This document shows, piece after piece, positions 17,571-27,666 of a stretch of 64,000 nucleotides of DNA; within the stretch, counting starts at the first letter, position 1, and each line of letters starts with the position of its first letter. The position numbers and the translations under genes were made by a program. This DNA comes from Psychrobacter sp. GP33 (GTDB lineage Bacteria; Pseudomonadota; Gammaproteobacteria; Pseudomonadales; Moraxellaceae), in assembly GCF_014119005.1 (NCBI RefSeq), contig NZ_JACGYX010000002.1, positions 124,001 to 188,000 on the forward strand, given 5' to 3'. Below the pieces are notes generated by a model that saw only the letters and a program-made list of their open reading frames with translations, was not told where the DNA came from and did no database searches.

Positions 17571-18110
17571 TTATTCTGCTTTCATCGCATCAATCGGTAG
17601 CGCACAACTTGGGTCAGCAAAATAGGCAGATAATAAAATACAGGCGGAGATATCATCAATCGGGTCACGCTCGTTTTTAATCCAGCCTTGCTCCCACGCC
17701 AGCTCACGCGCACCGACTGAGGTCAAGCGCTCATCAGATAGCAGCACACTGGTAGGCACGCCTTGTTCCATCAACCGATGCGCCAAGCGGCGGGCAAATT
17801 TATGCGCACGTTTTGATAGCATCGAGCTGCTGCCATCCATATTAAGCGGCAGTCCCACTACTACTGTCGTGACGCCCCACGTTTGAATAATGCCCAGCAA
17901 ATTATCCCAATCAGGTTGTCCATTATTCATCGCTAAAATATCAAAAGCACGTGCGGTTTCGGTAATACTATTACCCAGCGCCATGCCCATTTTCTTAACG
18001 CCATAATCTAATCCCAAGATAAGATGCGCTTTTGGCACTGGCTGAGCGTTATCAATAGGTAACGTTTCGCTTTCAATATCCGTTATGGTATTACGGTCTG
18101 CTATCGTCAT
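17571..18110 (-). CDS. ruvX: RuvX/YqgF family RNase H-like nuclease
   Basis: An RNase H-fold protein implicated in 16S rRNA 5'-end maturation and annotated in many genomes as a putative Holliday junction resolvase. Family motifs are present: LGLDYGVKKMGMA with the first catalytic Asp, VVGLPLNMDG, and LSDERLTS. At 179 residues it is longer than E. coli YqgF (138) owing to a ~25-residue N-terminal extension before LILGLDYG and a short C-terminal tail. It follows yqgE, the conserved gammaproteobacterial order. Confidence 0.9.
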   Translation of the reverse strand: MTIADRNTITDIESETLPIDNAQPVPKAHLILGLDYGVKKMGMALGNSITETARAFDILAMNNGQPDWDNLLGIIQTWGVTTVVVGLPLNMDGSSSMLSKRAHKFARRLAHRLMEQGVPTSVLLSDERLTSVGARELAWEQGWIKNERDPIDDISACILLSAYFADPSCALPIDAMKAE

Positions 18111-18229
18111 AGTAGCGACTTTTTCCTATGTTCAATGTATGTACTTAATAGTTTTTACTAGATTAAATTTTATTTAGCCACACAGATTCTCATTGTATTA
18201 AACGTGACCAATATTAAGCATTAGCTTTT

Positions 18230-18793
18230 CTATGCATGACCAATGTCACTACTTAAATAATCAAAATTCACCCCAATTTTTTCAGCCGCCACTTGCCAGC
18301 GCTTTTCAAAAGGCGTATCAAATAAAAGGGTCAAATCCGCCGGACACACCAGCCAATCACCATTCTTTAACTCTTCGTCCAGTTGTTTTTTACCCCAGCT
18401 CGCATGCCCCAAGCACAGATGGTAATGCCCGATACCTTGAGCGGCGCCAATACGTTCAAGGATATCTTGACTGGTGGTGATGCAGACGTTTTCTGAAATC
18501 GCAAACGAGGATGCCCACTGCGGCTGACCAGTATGCAGCACAAAACCTATTTCAGGATACATAGGACCACCATCCAACGCCATATCTTCCATCACTTGCG
18601 CGTCGCTCACCTCTATATCTAAATCCTCTAGCAACTTGCCAACGCTAGAGTGCTCGATTGGTCGATTGACCGCCAAGCCCAATGCGCCATGCTTATCATG
18701 ACGGCAGATATAGATCAGCGTGCGCTCAAAGCGTGGGTCGGACAGCTCAGGGGCAGCGATTAAAAAATGATGGGTTAGATTGGCTTTAGACAT
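18230..18793 (-). CDS. yqgE: YqgE/AlgH family protein
   Basis: A conserved protein of the UPF0301 (AlgH) family. Its biochemical role is not established; in Pseudomonas aeruginosa AlgH was linked to alginate regulation. The blocks [41 protein letters not shown] and [15 protein letters not shown] are characteristic. The reading frame extends four codons to a GTG at 18805, but the ATG at 18793 matches the family start. It lies immediately upstream of ruvX. Confidence 0.88.
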   Translation of the reverse strand: MSKANLTHHFLIAAPELSDPRFERTLIYICRHDKHGALGLAVNRPIEHSSVGKLLEDLDIEVSDAQVMEDMALDGGPMYPEIGFVLHTGQPQWASSFAISENVCITTSQDILERIGAAQGIGHYHLCLGHASWGKKQLDEELKNGDWLVCPADLTLLFDTPFEKRWQVAAEKIGVNFDYLSSDIGHA

Positions 18794-18900
18794 AAGGACA
18801 GGCACAACATCAGAAAAAGGGGAGAGATTACTATATGGTGATAGGCGCTAAGAAAGCAACAGATGTCTGTTGCTAACCCGTTAAGAGCATTAATGGGTGT

Positions 18901-20583
18901 TTAAGATTTGACATCGGTCAGTAAGCTTTTGGCATGCTCGCGCGTGACGTCAGTAATAGTAATACCCCCTGACATACGCGCCAACTCATCAACTTGGGCG
19001 CTATGGGTTAAAATGATGAGCTCGCTTTGGGTCTGCTCATGATGATGTTTCTGTACCAAGATATGCTGATGCGCTTGCGCGGCAACTTGAGCTTGATGGG
19101 TAATTGCTAATAACTGTTGCGATTGCCCAAGCGCGCGTAATAGTTCGCCGACCACTTGCGCCGTACCGCCACTAATACCGACATCAACTTCATCAAAGAC
19201 CAGCATTGGTTTTGCCGCATTGTTATCGGCGCTGGTGACTTGAAGCACTTGCATGACCAATGCCATACGTGACAGCTCGCCACCGGAGGCAATCTTATAT
19301 AGCGGCTGCATCGGCATACCGACATTGGCGCTAAATAATAGGTCGATATCATAGCAGCCTTGAGCATTATAAGATGCCGTATCACTTTTTTGGGTAAATA
19401 CAAACTCGCAGCGTGCATTGGGCAGTGCCAGCGGTTGCAGTTGGGCAATCAGCTGCGCACAAATCGGTGGCGCTGCTTGCATACGTTGCTCATTTAATGA
19501 TGTGGCAAGCGCTAGATACTGCTGCCATGCCTGATCAATTTGAGCGGTTAACGCCTCGCTGCTTGGCTCATTTTCTAACTGCTCTAATTGCTCTTGCCAT
19601 GTCTTTGCTTCATCGATTAAATCGCTGGCTGGCAAGTTATGTTTGCGTGATAAACGGTGTCCCAGACTGATGAGACTATCTAGTTCTTGCAAGCGTTCAG
19701 GGTCAGGTAATTGCTGTTCGGCATAATCGGACAATAGCGCCGTCACCTCAGTAATCTGCTGCTGGGCTAAATGCAGCTGCTCTGACGCTTGCCCAAAGGT
19801 GTTACTGACGCCCATTTGCTGATCACATAGCTTGATTGCTTGCCCCAATAAAGTCATCACATCAGGCTCATCAGTATCATTATCGAGCAGATGCAAGCCA
19901 TGGCTGGCCTCCGTCATCAATGCTTCAATATTGGACAGCTCTTCGTGCTCCGCTTCAACTTCTTGATAATTGACGCTCAGTAAGGGCGCAATATCAGCTA
20001 GCCGACTTTGCAGCAGCTGGATTCTATCTTGACGTTGTGCTTCACGATTGGCAAGATTATCCGCATGGCGCTTCAGCTGTTGGTAATCTTGATAAGCGCT
20101 TGCCATTTGGGTCGCAAGAGGCGTTAATTGTGCCATCGCATCAAGCCACTGCACCACAAATTGCGGTTTGAGTAAGGCTTGCTGAGCATGTTGGCTATGA
20201 ATGTTGATGAGTAAGGTACCAAGGCTTTTTAGTTCCGCCATACTGACCGGCGTGCCATTTAGCCATGCTTTTGAGCGCCCGTTACTGCTCAGTTGTCGAC
20301 GAATCAGCAAGTCCGTCTCTTCTAATACCCGCTCATTGGTAAGAAACCATTCTGCCACCACTTTATTATCGGTAACGTCAAAATTGGCATAAATATCGGC
20401 ACTGTCTGCGCCATGCCGCACCATGGCACTGTCCGCGCGTGCACCCGCGCACAGCGACAAGGCATCTAGCAACAAGGATTTTCCAGCGCCCGTCTCTCCG
20501 GTAATAACATTAAAACCATCTGCCACATTGAGCTCGTGCTCAGCAATTAGCGCAAACTGACGTAAGGTAAGTGATAGCAGCAT
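18901..20583 (-). CDS. recN: DNA repair protein RecN
   Basis: An SMC-like ATPase that holds broken DNA ends during recombinational repair. The Walker A GETGAGKSLLLDAL is near residue 30. A long central coiled coil (about residues 150-370) follows, then the C-terminal signature ASGGELSRMALVMQVL and Walker B MLVFDEVDVGISG. At ~560 residues it has the normal length. A TTG just upstream extends the frame by one codon, but the ATG at 20583 has GAGAGAA ahead of it. It heads a leftward run down to xerD. No LexA-type palindrome is apparent upstream. Confidence 0.94.
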   Translation of the reverse strand: MLLSLTLRQFALIAEHELNVADGFNVITGETGAGKSLLLDALSLCAGARADSAMVRHGADSADIYANFDVTDNKVVAEWFLTNERVLEETDLLIRRQLSSNGRSKAWLNGTPVSMAELKSLGTLLINIHSQHAQQALLKPQFVVQWLDAMAQLTPLATQMASAYQDYQQLKRHADNLANREAQRQDRIQLLQSRLADIAPLLSVNYQEVEAEHEELSNIEALMTEASHGLHLLDNDTDEPDVMTLLGQAIKLCDQQMGVSNTFGQASEQLHLAQQQITEVTALLSDYAEQQLPDPERLQELDSLISLGHRLSRKHNLPASDLIDEAKTWQEQLEQLENEPSSEALTAQIDQAWQQYLALATSLNEQRMQAAPPICAQLIAQLQPLALPNARCEFVFTQKSDTASYNAQGCYDIDLLFSANVGMPMQPLYKIASGGELSRMALVMQVLQVTSADNNAAKPMLVFDEVDVGISGGTAQVVGELLRALGQSQQLLAITHQAQVAAQAHQHILVQKHHHEQTQSELIILTHSAQVDELARMSGGITITDVTREHAKSLLTDVKS

Positions 20584-21258
20584 CAAGTTCTCTCATAGCA
20601 GACAATCAACCGAAAATATCTTAAAAATATAAATAAGATAATGTCGATTCAGTGGAAGTTATAGGTCAATATAGGATGTTTTAAGGATAAAAATATAAAT
20701 AATAAAAGCAATCAACGTCTATAAATTAAAAATAGCGCTTTAACAAAAGCTCTATTATAGTAGAAATGAGGCTTAAAAAGCTCAATACGAACTATTTGAA
20801 TAGACAAATAAAGATTGTTATATATGTATATGTGTAGATAAAAATAGTTGTGTTTAGTGGTTCATTTTAAACTATTTTTTCAATGATACTACCTTCATTA
20901 TATTTAACCTCAAAGATACATAGCATCAGCCATTTATAATGTATAACCAAGTCAAAAAAGTGATTGTTTCTAGCATTTATTTTAGCTTCTAGATGCGCTG
21001 TAACAAACTTTATAGATATAATGTGGTAGCATAATCTTACCGAATCATAACTTATACCCCCTTCTTTCACGATAGACGGCGATTAAATAAGGCCCAGATG
21101 TCTTGTTTACTTGCCTTTTTAGTGTGAAAAAGTACATGCTGCTGGGCATTTTGCCAACAGTTTTTAAGCCCTTTTTAAGAATTGCTTTGTGAAGTAAGCC
21201 CTGATAATCAGTCACTTATTTTTTAGTTTAGCCACAATTATTTGATAAGGAGGTCATT
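20584..21258. other. Long AT-rich divergent spacer recN / ppnP
   Basis: 675 bases with no supported gene. A leftward 67-codon frame (20867-21070) has no ribosome binding site and an amino acid composition typical of translated AT-rich DNA. The region should contain the recN and ppnP promoters. Confidence 0.45.
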
Positions 21259-21594
21259 ATGACAGCCGCACAATTTACCAACGTGACAGTCAATGCGCAG
21301 GCCACGATTACGTATGATGGACGCTGTTCTAGCCATACCATCATGTTTGAAGACGGTCGCCATAAGACATTAGGCGTCATTTTACCCTGTGATAGCAGCG
21401 TCGAATATTACCAGTTCAGTACCAATACGTCCGAACGTATCGAGTTCATCAGTGGCGAATGTGAAGTCAAAATCGATGGCGAAGAAGACTACAGCTATTA
21501 CCGCGCTGGTCAATCGTTTGTGGTTGAAGGCAATAGTGGCTTTAGCTTACGCACCGAAGAAATCGTCCAATATGTTTGTCATTTAGAAGGTTAG
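21259..21594 (+). CDS. ppnP: Pyrimidine/purine nucleoside phosphorylase PpnP
   Basis: A small cupin-fold enzyme (formerly DUF1255/YaiE) that phosphorolyses several nucleosides to the free base and ribose 1-phosphate. The 111 residues match the family over their full length: the N-terminal VTVNAQATITYDGRC, KTLGVILP, the FISGECEVKIDG cupin turn and the C-terminal RTEEIVQYVCHL. A perfect AAGGAGG is six bases before the ATG. It stands alone. Confidence 0.9.
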   Translation: MTAAQFTNVTVNAQATITYDGRCSSHTIMFEDGRHKTLGVILPCDSSVEYYQFSTNTSERIEFISGECEVKIDGEEDYSYYRAGQSFVVEGNSGFSLRTEEIVQYVCHLEG

Positions 21595-21673
21595 GCAGTT
21601 GGGCAAATAGTTTAGCGCAGTATTTACCTTCTATCGCATGAGCGGTAGTTCTTTTTTGATCAATAGGCATGTT

Positions 21674-22444
21674 ATGGCAAAACCCACTTATTTTTATGGC
21701 ATTCATGCTATTGAAGCGTTACTTGAATATCGTCCGACCGATGCGCTCAGCCTCTTTGTGCAACAAGGGCGAGAGAGTGACAGTCATGTACAAGCAATCA
21801 TGGCGCAAGCTCAAGCACAGGGCATCAGTCTACAGCCAACGCAAAAAGAAAAGCTGACCCAATTATGCGGCAGTCCTCAGCATCAAGGGGTTGTAATGCA
21901 TGCCCGTCCCTTGGGCTTTGCAAATGAAGCAGTTTTAGATACCATCATTGCGCGTGACCAGTGCTTATTGTTGGTATTGGATCAGATTACCGATGCGCAC
22001 AATTTTGGTGCTTGTTTGCGTACTGCAGTGGCAATGGGCGTTGATGCCGTTATTTGTCCCAAGCATCATGCAGCAAGCTTGACACCTACCGTCGCTAAAG
22101 TGTCGGTCGGGGCAGCTGAGATGATGCCCATTATTAGCGTGACAAATTTGGCACGAGCATTAGCGCATATTAAAGACGCTGGGGTTTTTGTGTTTGGTAC
22201 GGCACTTAATGCTGATGCCAAGCCGATACATGCCGCTGACTTGACTGGCAAGACGGCACTAATTATGGGCTCAGAAGGCGAAGGCATGCGCAGGCTTACT
22301 ACAGAAAGCTGTGATGAGCTGGTTTATATCCCGATGTCAGGCAATGAGCACGGTAATTTGCAAAGCTTAAATGTAAGCGTCGCCACTGGCATGGCGCTGT
22401 ACGAGGTTAATCGACAGCGTACGCTAGCTGCTGCGCAAGGGTAA
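21674..22444 (+). CDS. rlmB: 23S rRNA (guanosine-2'-O-)-methyltransferase RlmB
   Basis: A SpoU-class (SPOUT) methyltransferase that 2'-O-methylates G2251 in the peptidyl-transferase P loop. An N-terminal substrate-binding domain begins FYGIHAIEALLEY. The SPOUT knot motifs are present: LDQITDAHNFGACLRTA (motif 1), IMGSEGEGMRRL (motif 2) and IPMSGNEHGNLQSLNVSVATGMALYE (motif 3). The frame extends 12 codons upstream to 21638, but family alignment begins at the ATG at 21674. Its last 38 bases overlap the end of coaE on the opposite strand. Confidence 0.9.
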   Translation: MAKPTYFYGIHAIEALLEYRPTDALSLFVQQGRESDSHVQAIMAQAQAQGISLQPTQKEKLTQLCGSPQHQGVVMHARPLGFANEAVLDTIIARDQCLLLVLDQITDAHNFGACLRTAVAMGVDAVICPKHHAASLTPTVAKVSVGAAEMMPIISVTNLARALAHIKDAGVFVFGTALNADAKPIHAADLTGKTALIMGSEGEGMRRLTTESCDELVYIPMSGNEHGNLQSLNVSVATGMALYEVNRQRTLAAAQG

Positions 22445-23132
22445 GATAGTTTTGATGCAGCGGTACTAACTGTGTATGTAGTGCCGCCACATCTCCTTCA
22501 TTGACAATGACATCATCAGCGTGGCGATTACGAGCCGCGCGGTCTAATTGATTTGCCATAATCGCTTTAATCTTGGTCATGCTTTGGTCATCACGCAAAC
22601 TGGCACGCGCAAGCTGGATGTTTTCATCAACATCAATGACTAAGATACGCTGGCATAAATTTGCTAATCCAGCTTCTGCGCCCTCAATTAATAATGGCGC
22701 TGACAATACAATATAGTCGGATGTACACGTACGCAATTGTTCTTTTGCCGCTTCACGTATTGCTGGATGAGTGATAGATTCAAGCTCTATTAGTGCTTCA
22801 GGGTGGCTAAACACGTGATTGCGTACCGCCGCTCGATCCATCTCTCCTACCGGATTTAATACCCAATCGCCAAATTTTTTCTGAATTTTGCGCAAGGTCT
22901 CACTGCCTTTTGCGACCACTTCATGCGCAATCACATCGGCATCAATAATATCAATCCCTTGCTGGGCAAACCAGTCACTTGCTGCGGACTTACCGCTACC
23001 GATACCACCGGTCAAGCCGACTACAAGCGTCTTTTTTAACGAAGTATTTGCAGTCTGGCTATTATCTTGCTGACGCATAAGGTTGGTATTATCAACTGCG
23101 TGATGAGACGATGTACTATAGTTTGTTGACAT
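22407..23132 (-). CDS. coaE: Dephospho-CoA kinase
   Basis: Catalyses the last step of coenzyme A synthesis, phosphorylating the ribose 3'-OH of dephospho-CoA. The P-loop GLTGGIGSGKS (about residues 39-49) and the DADVIAHEVV segment are present. The protein is 241 residues against ~206 for E. coli. The difference is a ~33-residue Ser/Thr/Asn/Gln-rich N-terminal tail before the first strand. If a later start were used, none with a good ribosome binding site is evident. It is last in the pilB-pilC-pilD-coaE block, the same order as in pseudomonads. Confidence 0.92.
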   Translation of the reverse strand: MSTNYSTSSHHAVDNTNLMRQQDNSQTANTSLKKTLVVGLTGGIGSGKSAASDWFAQQGIDIIDADVIAHEVVAKGSETLRKIQKKFGDWVLNPVGEMDRAAVRNHVFSHPEALIELESITHPAIREAAKEQLRTCTSDYIVLSAPLLIEGAEAGLANLCQRILVIDVDENIQLARASLRDDQSMTKIKAIMANQLDRAARNRHADDVIVNEGDVAALHTQLVPLHQNYLTLAQQLAYAVD

Positions 23133-23303
23133 AGAAGTGACTTATTTGGCTGATAGAATAGGACGAATAAAATAGAAAATGAGACAGAATGATAAGGTTA
23201 TGGAGACGCGCTTGACCAACCTCAAATTTTAAACGCACTAATTTTAGAGGTACTGGTTAAATGTATTAATCTCGATTGTGCTAATTTTGAGCTTGCTATG
23301 CTA

Positions 23304-24203
23304 TTAGACATACATGCCCAAATATCCATTGACGATGTCCGTGCCGTATAATAAGGCAATAATGCCAGCAATAGCAATATAAGGACCGAAGGCAAAGGGT
23401 TGGCTTTCCCCTTGTTTTTTAAGCAAAATAATACCGACGATAGAGCCAATTAAAGAGGACAATAAGATAATTAACGGCAACATCATTGGTCCAAGCCACG
23501 CGCCCAATACCGCCAATAATTTAAAGTCGCCTTGCCCCATACCATGTTTTTTCGTAATCAAATAAAATATTTTTACCACTACCCACAGCGACAGAAAGCC
23601 TAATAGTAATCCCCAAATGGATTGGGTTGGGCTGACAAACCAGCCTTGCGAATTTACCGCCAGCCCTAGTCCAGCCAAAGGGAAGGTTAAGCGATCTGGC
23701 AACAGCTGAGTATCAAAATCAATACCAGTGAGCGCAATCAGCGTCCACACCAAGACTAAGGCGGACAGTCCTGCCATAGTAACCCCAAAATGATAAATGA
23801 CCAGTGCCGATAGTAAGGCAGTGACCAACTCAACGATAGGATAACGCACGCTAATAGGCGCTTTACAGTCGGAACAGCGTCCGCGTAATAGCAGCCAACT
23901 AATCAGTGGGATATTTTCTGTCCAGCTAATCTTGTGAGCGCAGTTCGGACAGCGCGATGCTGGTTTACTTAAAGTAATGGCCGTATCAGCTGCCACAATG
24001 TTGGTCAGCACATTAGCCGGTTCAACAGGGATATCGACTTGCTGCGCTAAAAACTGACTGCATTCTTGTCGCCAGGCGTGATGCATCATCAGCGGTATAC
24101 GGTGAATCACCACATTTAGAAAGCTGCCGACGCAAAGCCCAAGTAAGGTAAATACGATGAGCGCAACGCTCATATTGTCTTGTAATAATGCTATCAATTC
24201 CAT
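23304..24203 (-). CDS. pilD: Prepilin peptidase / N-methyltransferase PilD
   Basis: An inner-membrane aspartyl protease that cuts the leader of type IV prepilins and methylates the new N-terminal Phe. The N-terminal domain carries the zinc-binding pair of CxxC motifs (CPNC and CSDC). The catalytic aspartates are in GIDFDTQLLPD and in GQGDFKLLA. About eight membrane helices fill the rest. At 299 residues the length is normal. It begins 25 bases after pilC ends, so it is part of the pil operon. Confidence 0.94.
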   Translation of the reverse strand: MELIALLQDNMSVALIVFTLLGLCVGSFLNVVIHRIPLMMHHAWRQECSQFLAQQVDIPVEPANVLTNIVAADTAITLSKPASRCPNCAHKISWTENIPLISWLLLRGRCSDCKAPISVRYPIVELVTALLSALVIYHFGVTMAGLSALVLVWTLIALTGIDFDTQLLPDRLTFPLAGLGLAVNSQGWFVSPTQSIWGLLLGFLSLWVVVKIFYLITKKHGMGQGDFKLLAVLGAWLGPMMLPLIILLSSLIGSIVGIILLKKQGESQPFAFGPYIAIAGIIALLYGTDIVNGYLGMYV

Positions 24204-24228
24204 CCGCTGACTGTCCTGTAATTAGTCG

Positions 24229-25452
24229 TTAACCTACTACCGAGCCCATTTGGAAAATAGGCAAATACATAGCGATGACTAAGCCACCAACCAAAACCCC
24301 AAGTACTGCCATAATCAGCGGCTCCATTAAACTGGTCAATCCATCAACGGCATTGTCGACCTCATTTTCATAATACACAGCTACCTTATCTAGCATTTCC
24401 TCCAAGCTTCCCGATTCCTCGCCAATACCAACCATTTGAATCGCCAAACTCGGAAATAAATTGGTACTGCGCATGGAAAACTGTAGTTGCTGCCCGGTCG
24501 ACACATCGTTTTTAATTTGCTGAGTGGCATTATAAAACACCACATTATTGGTTGCTCCAGCCGTAGAATCCAACGCATCAATTAACGGAACACCAGCGGC
24601 AAAGGTGGTGGATAAAGTGCGAGAAAAACGTGCGATAATCGCTTGATATGCAATATTGCCAAATATTGGCATTTTTAAAGTTAAACGATCTAAGAAATCG
24701 CGAAACTTTTTACTGCGTTTTTTTGCTTCAGAAAATCCAATAATAGCGCCGCCAATCATTACAATTAGCACAAACCACCACGATTGCATCCATTCAGACA
24801 TACTTACCACCATTTGTGTAAACGCAGGCAATTCAGCACCAAAGGATTCAAATAACCCTGAGAATACGGGTACTACTTTAATTAGTAGAATAATGGTCAC
24901 AATAATTGCCACTACGATAACAGCGATAGGATATTTTAAAGCCTTTTTAATTTTGGCTTTAAGTAATTCACTTTTTTCTTTATAAGTAGCGACGCGCTCT
25001 AGCATGGTTTCAAGCGCACCTGACTGCTCACCAGAATCCACAAGAGAGCAAAATAAATCATCAAAATAGCGCGGATGGCGACGCAGCGCTGAGGCAAAGG
25101 TACCGCCAGATTCAATATCTGCTTTAATTTGTAGCACCAACTCTTTCATGCTTGGATTATCGAGGGCATCAGCAACAATCTCAAACGATTGAGTTAACGG
25201 CACACCTGCTTTCATCATGGTCGCTAACTGACGCGCAAAGATAGCAATATCAATCGGCTTAATGGCTTTTTTAAAGGTATATAAAGGTTTTGATTTCTTT
25301 TTAATGGATTTAACCGTAATACCTTGTTTGCGCAGTGTGGCTTTTGCGAGCTCCAAACTGCGGCTGGTGGTTTCGCCTTTTACCTTTTGACCGCGTCGAT
25401 TAACCCCATCATAAACGAAGTCTAAAAGATGGTCAGTCTTTACTTTTGCCAT
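24229..25452 (-). CDS. pilC: Type IV pilus inner-membrane platform protein PilC
   Basis: The platform protein of the type IV pilus motor, to which the ATPases PilB and PilT couple. It contains two T2SSF domains (about residues 75-198 and 277-400), each starting with IAIFARQLATMMKAGVPLTQ- or IARFSRTLSTTFAAGVPLIDAL-like sequence and ending with membrane helices. There are about three membrane segments. At 407 residues it has the usual length. It lies between pilB and pilD on the same strand. Confidence 0.94.
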   Translation of the reverse strand: MAKVKTDHLLDFVYDGVNRRGQKVKGETTSRSLELAKATLRKQGITVKSIKKKSKPLYTFKKAIKPIDIAIFARQLATMMKAGVPLTQSFEIVADALDNPSMKELVLQIKADIESGGTFASALRRHPRYFDDLFCSLVDSGEQSGALETMLERVATYKEKSELLKAKIKKALKYPIAVIVVAIIVTIILLIKVVPVFSGLFESFGAELPAFTQMVVSMSEWMQSWWFVLIVMIGGAIIGFSEAKKRSKKFRDFLDRLTLKMPIFGNIAYQAIIARFSRTLSTTFAAGVPLIDALDSTAGATNNVVFYNATQQIKNDVSTGQQLQFSMRSTNLFPSLAIQMVGIGEESGSLEEMLDKVAVYYENEVDNAVDGLTSLMEPLIMAVLGVLVGGLVIAMYLPIFQMGSVVG

Positions 25453-25571
25453 ATTAGCACCTCAAATTTTGGCTGTTTTGCAAAATAGATCAACGTGATT
25501 GAACGGTATCAGCGCTCTACATAACAATTTCATTGCATTGTGAGGGCAAGTTTTTTTTAGCTCGCATTTTA

Positions 25572-27281
25572 TTACTCAGAGGTAACACGCATCATTTCTG
25601 GAATACTGGTCACCCCTTGTAATACCTTTAAGATACCCGAGCGGCGCAAATCTCGAAATCCGTTATTCAGAGCAGCATCTTTGATATTAATGGCGTTGCC
25701 ACCTTCCATAATAATACGAGAAATATCAGGCGTGATTTTCATCACCTCATAGATACCCACACGACCTTTATAACCATCTCGGCATTCACTGCAGCCTACT
25801 GGTTCATAAATAGTATGTTCTGGGTTTTCCAAATCAGCCGTTGAAAACCCCAGTTCTAATAAACTTTTTTGTGGAATATTGAGTGGCTTTTTACAGTTTT
25901 TGCAGAGGCGGCGCGCCAATCGTTGCGCGATGACCAAGTTCACAGAAGTAGCAATATTAAAGGAAGCAACGCCCATATTACTGAGCCGCGTTAAGGTTTC
26001 AGGCGCAGAGTTAGTGTGCAAAGTTGAGAGCACCATGTGTCCAGTTTGCGCCGCTTTAATGGCAATCTCTGCCGTCTCAAGATCTCGAATTTCCCCAACC
26101 ATCACAATATCCGGGTCTTGACGTAAAAAAGACTTTAGTGCGTTTGAGAAAGTTAAGCCGACTTTGGGATTGACGTTAACTTGATTAATGCCTTCAAGGT
26201 TAATCTCCACCGGGTCTTCAGCGGTAGAGATATTGGTATCGCCAGTATTTAAAATATTAATACCAGTATATAAAGAGACGGTTTTACCAGAACCTGTTGG
26301 ACCAGTAATCAACAGCATACCTTGTGGCTTGTGTAGCGCTTCCAAAAACATCTCTTTTTGATCCGGCTCATAGCCAAGCGCTTCAATGCCGAGCATTGCA
26401 GAAGAAGGGTCTAAAATACGCAGCACGATTTTTTCACCAAATAGCGTTGGTAATGAGTTTACCCGAAAATCAATGGCTTTCGTCTTTGACAGTTTTAGCT
26501 TAATGCGCCCATCTTGTGGCACGCGTCGCTCAGAGATATCCATTTGAGACATGACTTTTAGGCGTGCCGCGATTTTTTGCGCCAACTGTACAGGCGGATT
26601 TGCCATTTTTTGCATGACTCCATCGACCCTAAAGCGGACACGATAGGTTTTTTCATACGGCTCAAAGTGTAAGTCGGACGCGCCCATACGAATGGCGTCG
26701 ACCAGCATTTTATTGACAAACTTTACAACCGGAGCCTCATCCACGCCATCGTTTAATTTTGTTTCGTTATCATCTTCCGCGCTATCTTCAAAATCAACGT
26801 TTAAATCGCTGCTCGAAAAGCTATCAAAGCTCTGCATGGTATTGGCATACAAGCTTTCAATACGCTGCTTTAGCTTGTCTTCTTCAACCACCACCGTTTC
26901 TACCGGCAATCTTGAGTTAAACGCAATGGCATCAATAGCATCTAAGCGAGTTGGATCACTAAGCGCTACAAATAGGCGCTGACCTCGCTTAAAAATAGGT
27001 AAGGCATTAAATTTTCGGACAATTTTTTCGTCGACTAAGTTTTTAGGAATATGTTCATTGCTCAGCACATTGAGATCAAAATAAGGATCGTCAAAAGCTT
27101 TTGATAATAATTGAGCTAATAGGGAAGCACTGACAATCTTATTGTCTACTAAATAAGGAACCAGCCCAATTTCTTGTTGCTGCGCTTCTGCCTGTGCTGA
27201 CTTCATTAGCGTTTCGCTAAGAACGCCTTCGGTAATCAAATACTGTGGCAGTCCACCAAATTTGTTATTTGTGCTAGACAT
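25572..27281 (-). CDS. pilB: Type IV pilus extension ATPase PilB
   Basis: The cytoplasmic hexameric ATPase that drives pilus polymerisation. The N-terminal MshEN/T2SSE-N domain covers ~1-150. Then come Walker A GPTGSGKT, the Asp box (EDPVEINLEGINQVNVN), Walker B IVMVGEIRD, the His box (GHMVLSTLHTN), and a C-terminal tetracysteine zinc site (CKNCKKP and CSECRDG). At 569 residues it is typical. AAGGAGC precedes the ATG. It is the first gene of pilB-pilC-pilD-coaE. Confidence 0.95.
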   Translation of the reverse strand: MSSTNNKFGGLPQYLITEGVLSETLMKSAQAEAQQQEIGLVPYLVDNKIVSASLLAQLLSKAFDDPYFDLNVLSNEHIPKNLVDEKIVRKFNALPIFKRGQRLFVALSDPTRLDAIDAIAFNSRLPVETVVVEEDKLKQRIESLYANTMQSFDSFSSSDLNVDFEDSAEDDNETKLNDGVDEAPVVKFVNKMLVDAIRMGASDLHFEPYEKTYRVRFRVDGVMQKMANPPVQLAQKIAARLKVMSQMDISERRVPQDGRIKLKLSKTKAIDFRVNSLPTLFGEKIVLRILDPSSAMLGIEALGYEPDQKEMFLEALHKPQGMLLITGPTGSGKTVSLYTGINILNTGDTNISTAEDPVEINLEGINQVNVNPKVGLTFSNALKSFLRQDPDIVMVGEIRDLETAEIAIKAAQTGHMVLSTLHTNSAPETLTRLSNMGVASFNIATSVNLVIAQRLARRLCKNCKKPLNIPQKSLLELGFSTADLENPEHTIYEPVGCSECRDGYKGRVGIYEVMKITPDISRIIMEGGNAINIKDAALNNGFRDLRRSGILKVLQGVTSIPEMMRVTSE

Positions 27282-27666
27282 TAGGCCTGCTCCTTAATAC
27301 TTATATAAGCAAAAAACGATCAATATACTGAAAATACATGCAAGAAACGTGACAACTCTGTGTTACTTAATAGGCTCCCATATCCACTTTATTAATGAGT
27401 GGCTTTTAAAACGAATTAATATTCTTTAAAGTAAGCGTAATAAAAATAAGATGACATCACTCGCGCTTAAAATTTAGCGCTATTAAAATAAGCGTTACTT
27501 AAATATAAGTTCCATCTAGGTGCGTCTTATTACTGCAAGCTCGATAGAAGGTATAATCTAAGAGATAAGAGGATAATGCCTATACTATAGCAGTTGACAA
27601 ATATTTGTTATACTTGCGCGCATATTAGCCATATCGGCACTGACAATGATTATAAGGTAGGTAGTA
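27282..27666. other. Divergent promoter region pilB / tpiA
   Basis: A 385-base AT-rich spacer. It contains the extended -10 element for tpiA listed separately. I see no reading frame and no clear sigma-54 site for the pil genes. Confidence 0.5.
27606..27614 (+). promoter_or_regulatory. Extended -10 promoter element of tpiA
   Basis: TGTTATACT is an extended -10 (TGnTATACT) lying about 52 bases before the tpiA ATG. No good -35 is seen at the normal distance, which is common for extended -10 promoters. Confidence 0.5.

Noticed and set aside
20867-21070. Leftward 67-codon frame in the recN-ppnP spacer
   Set aside because: AT-rich DNA with Ile/Tyr/Lys-heavy translation and no ribosome binding site.
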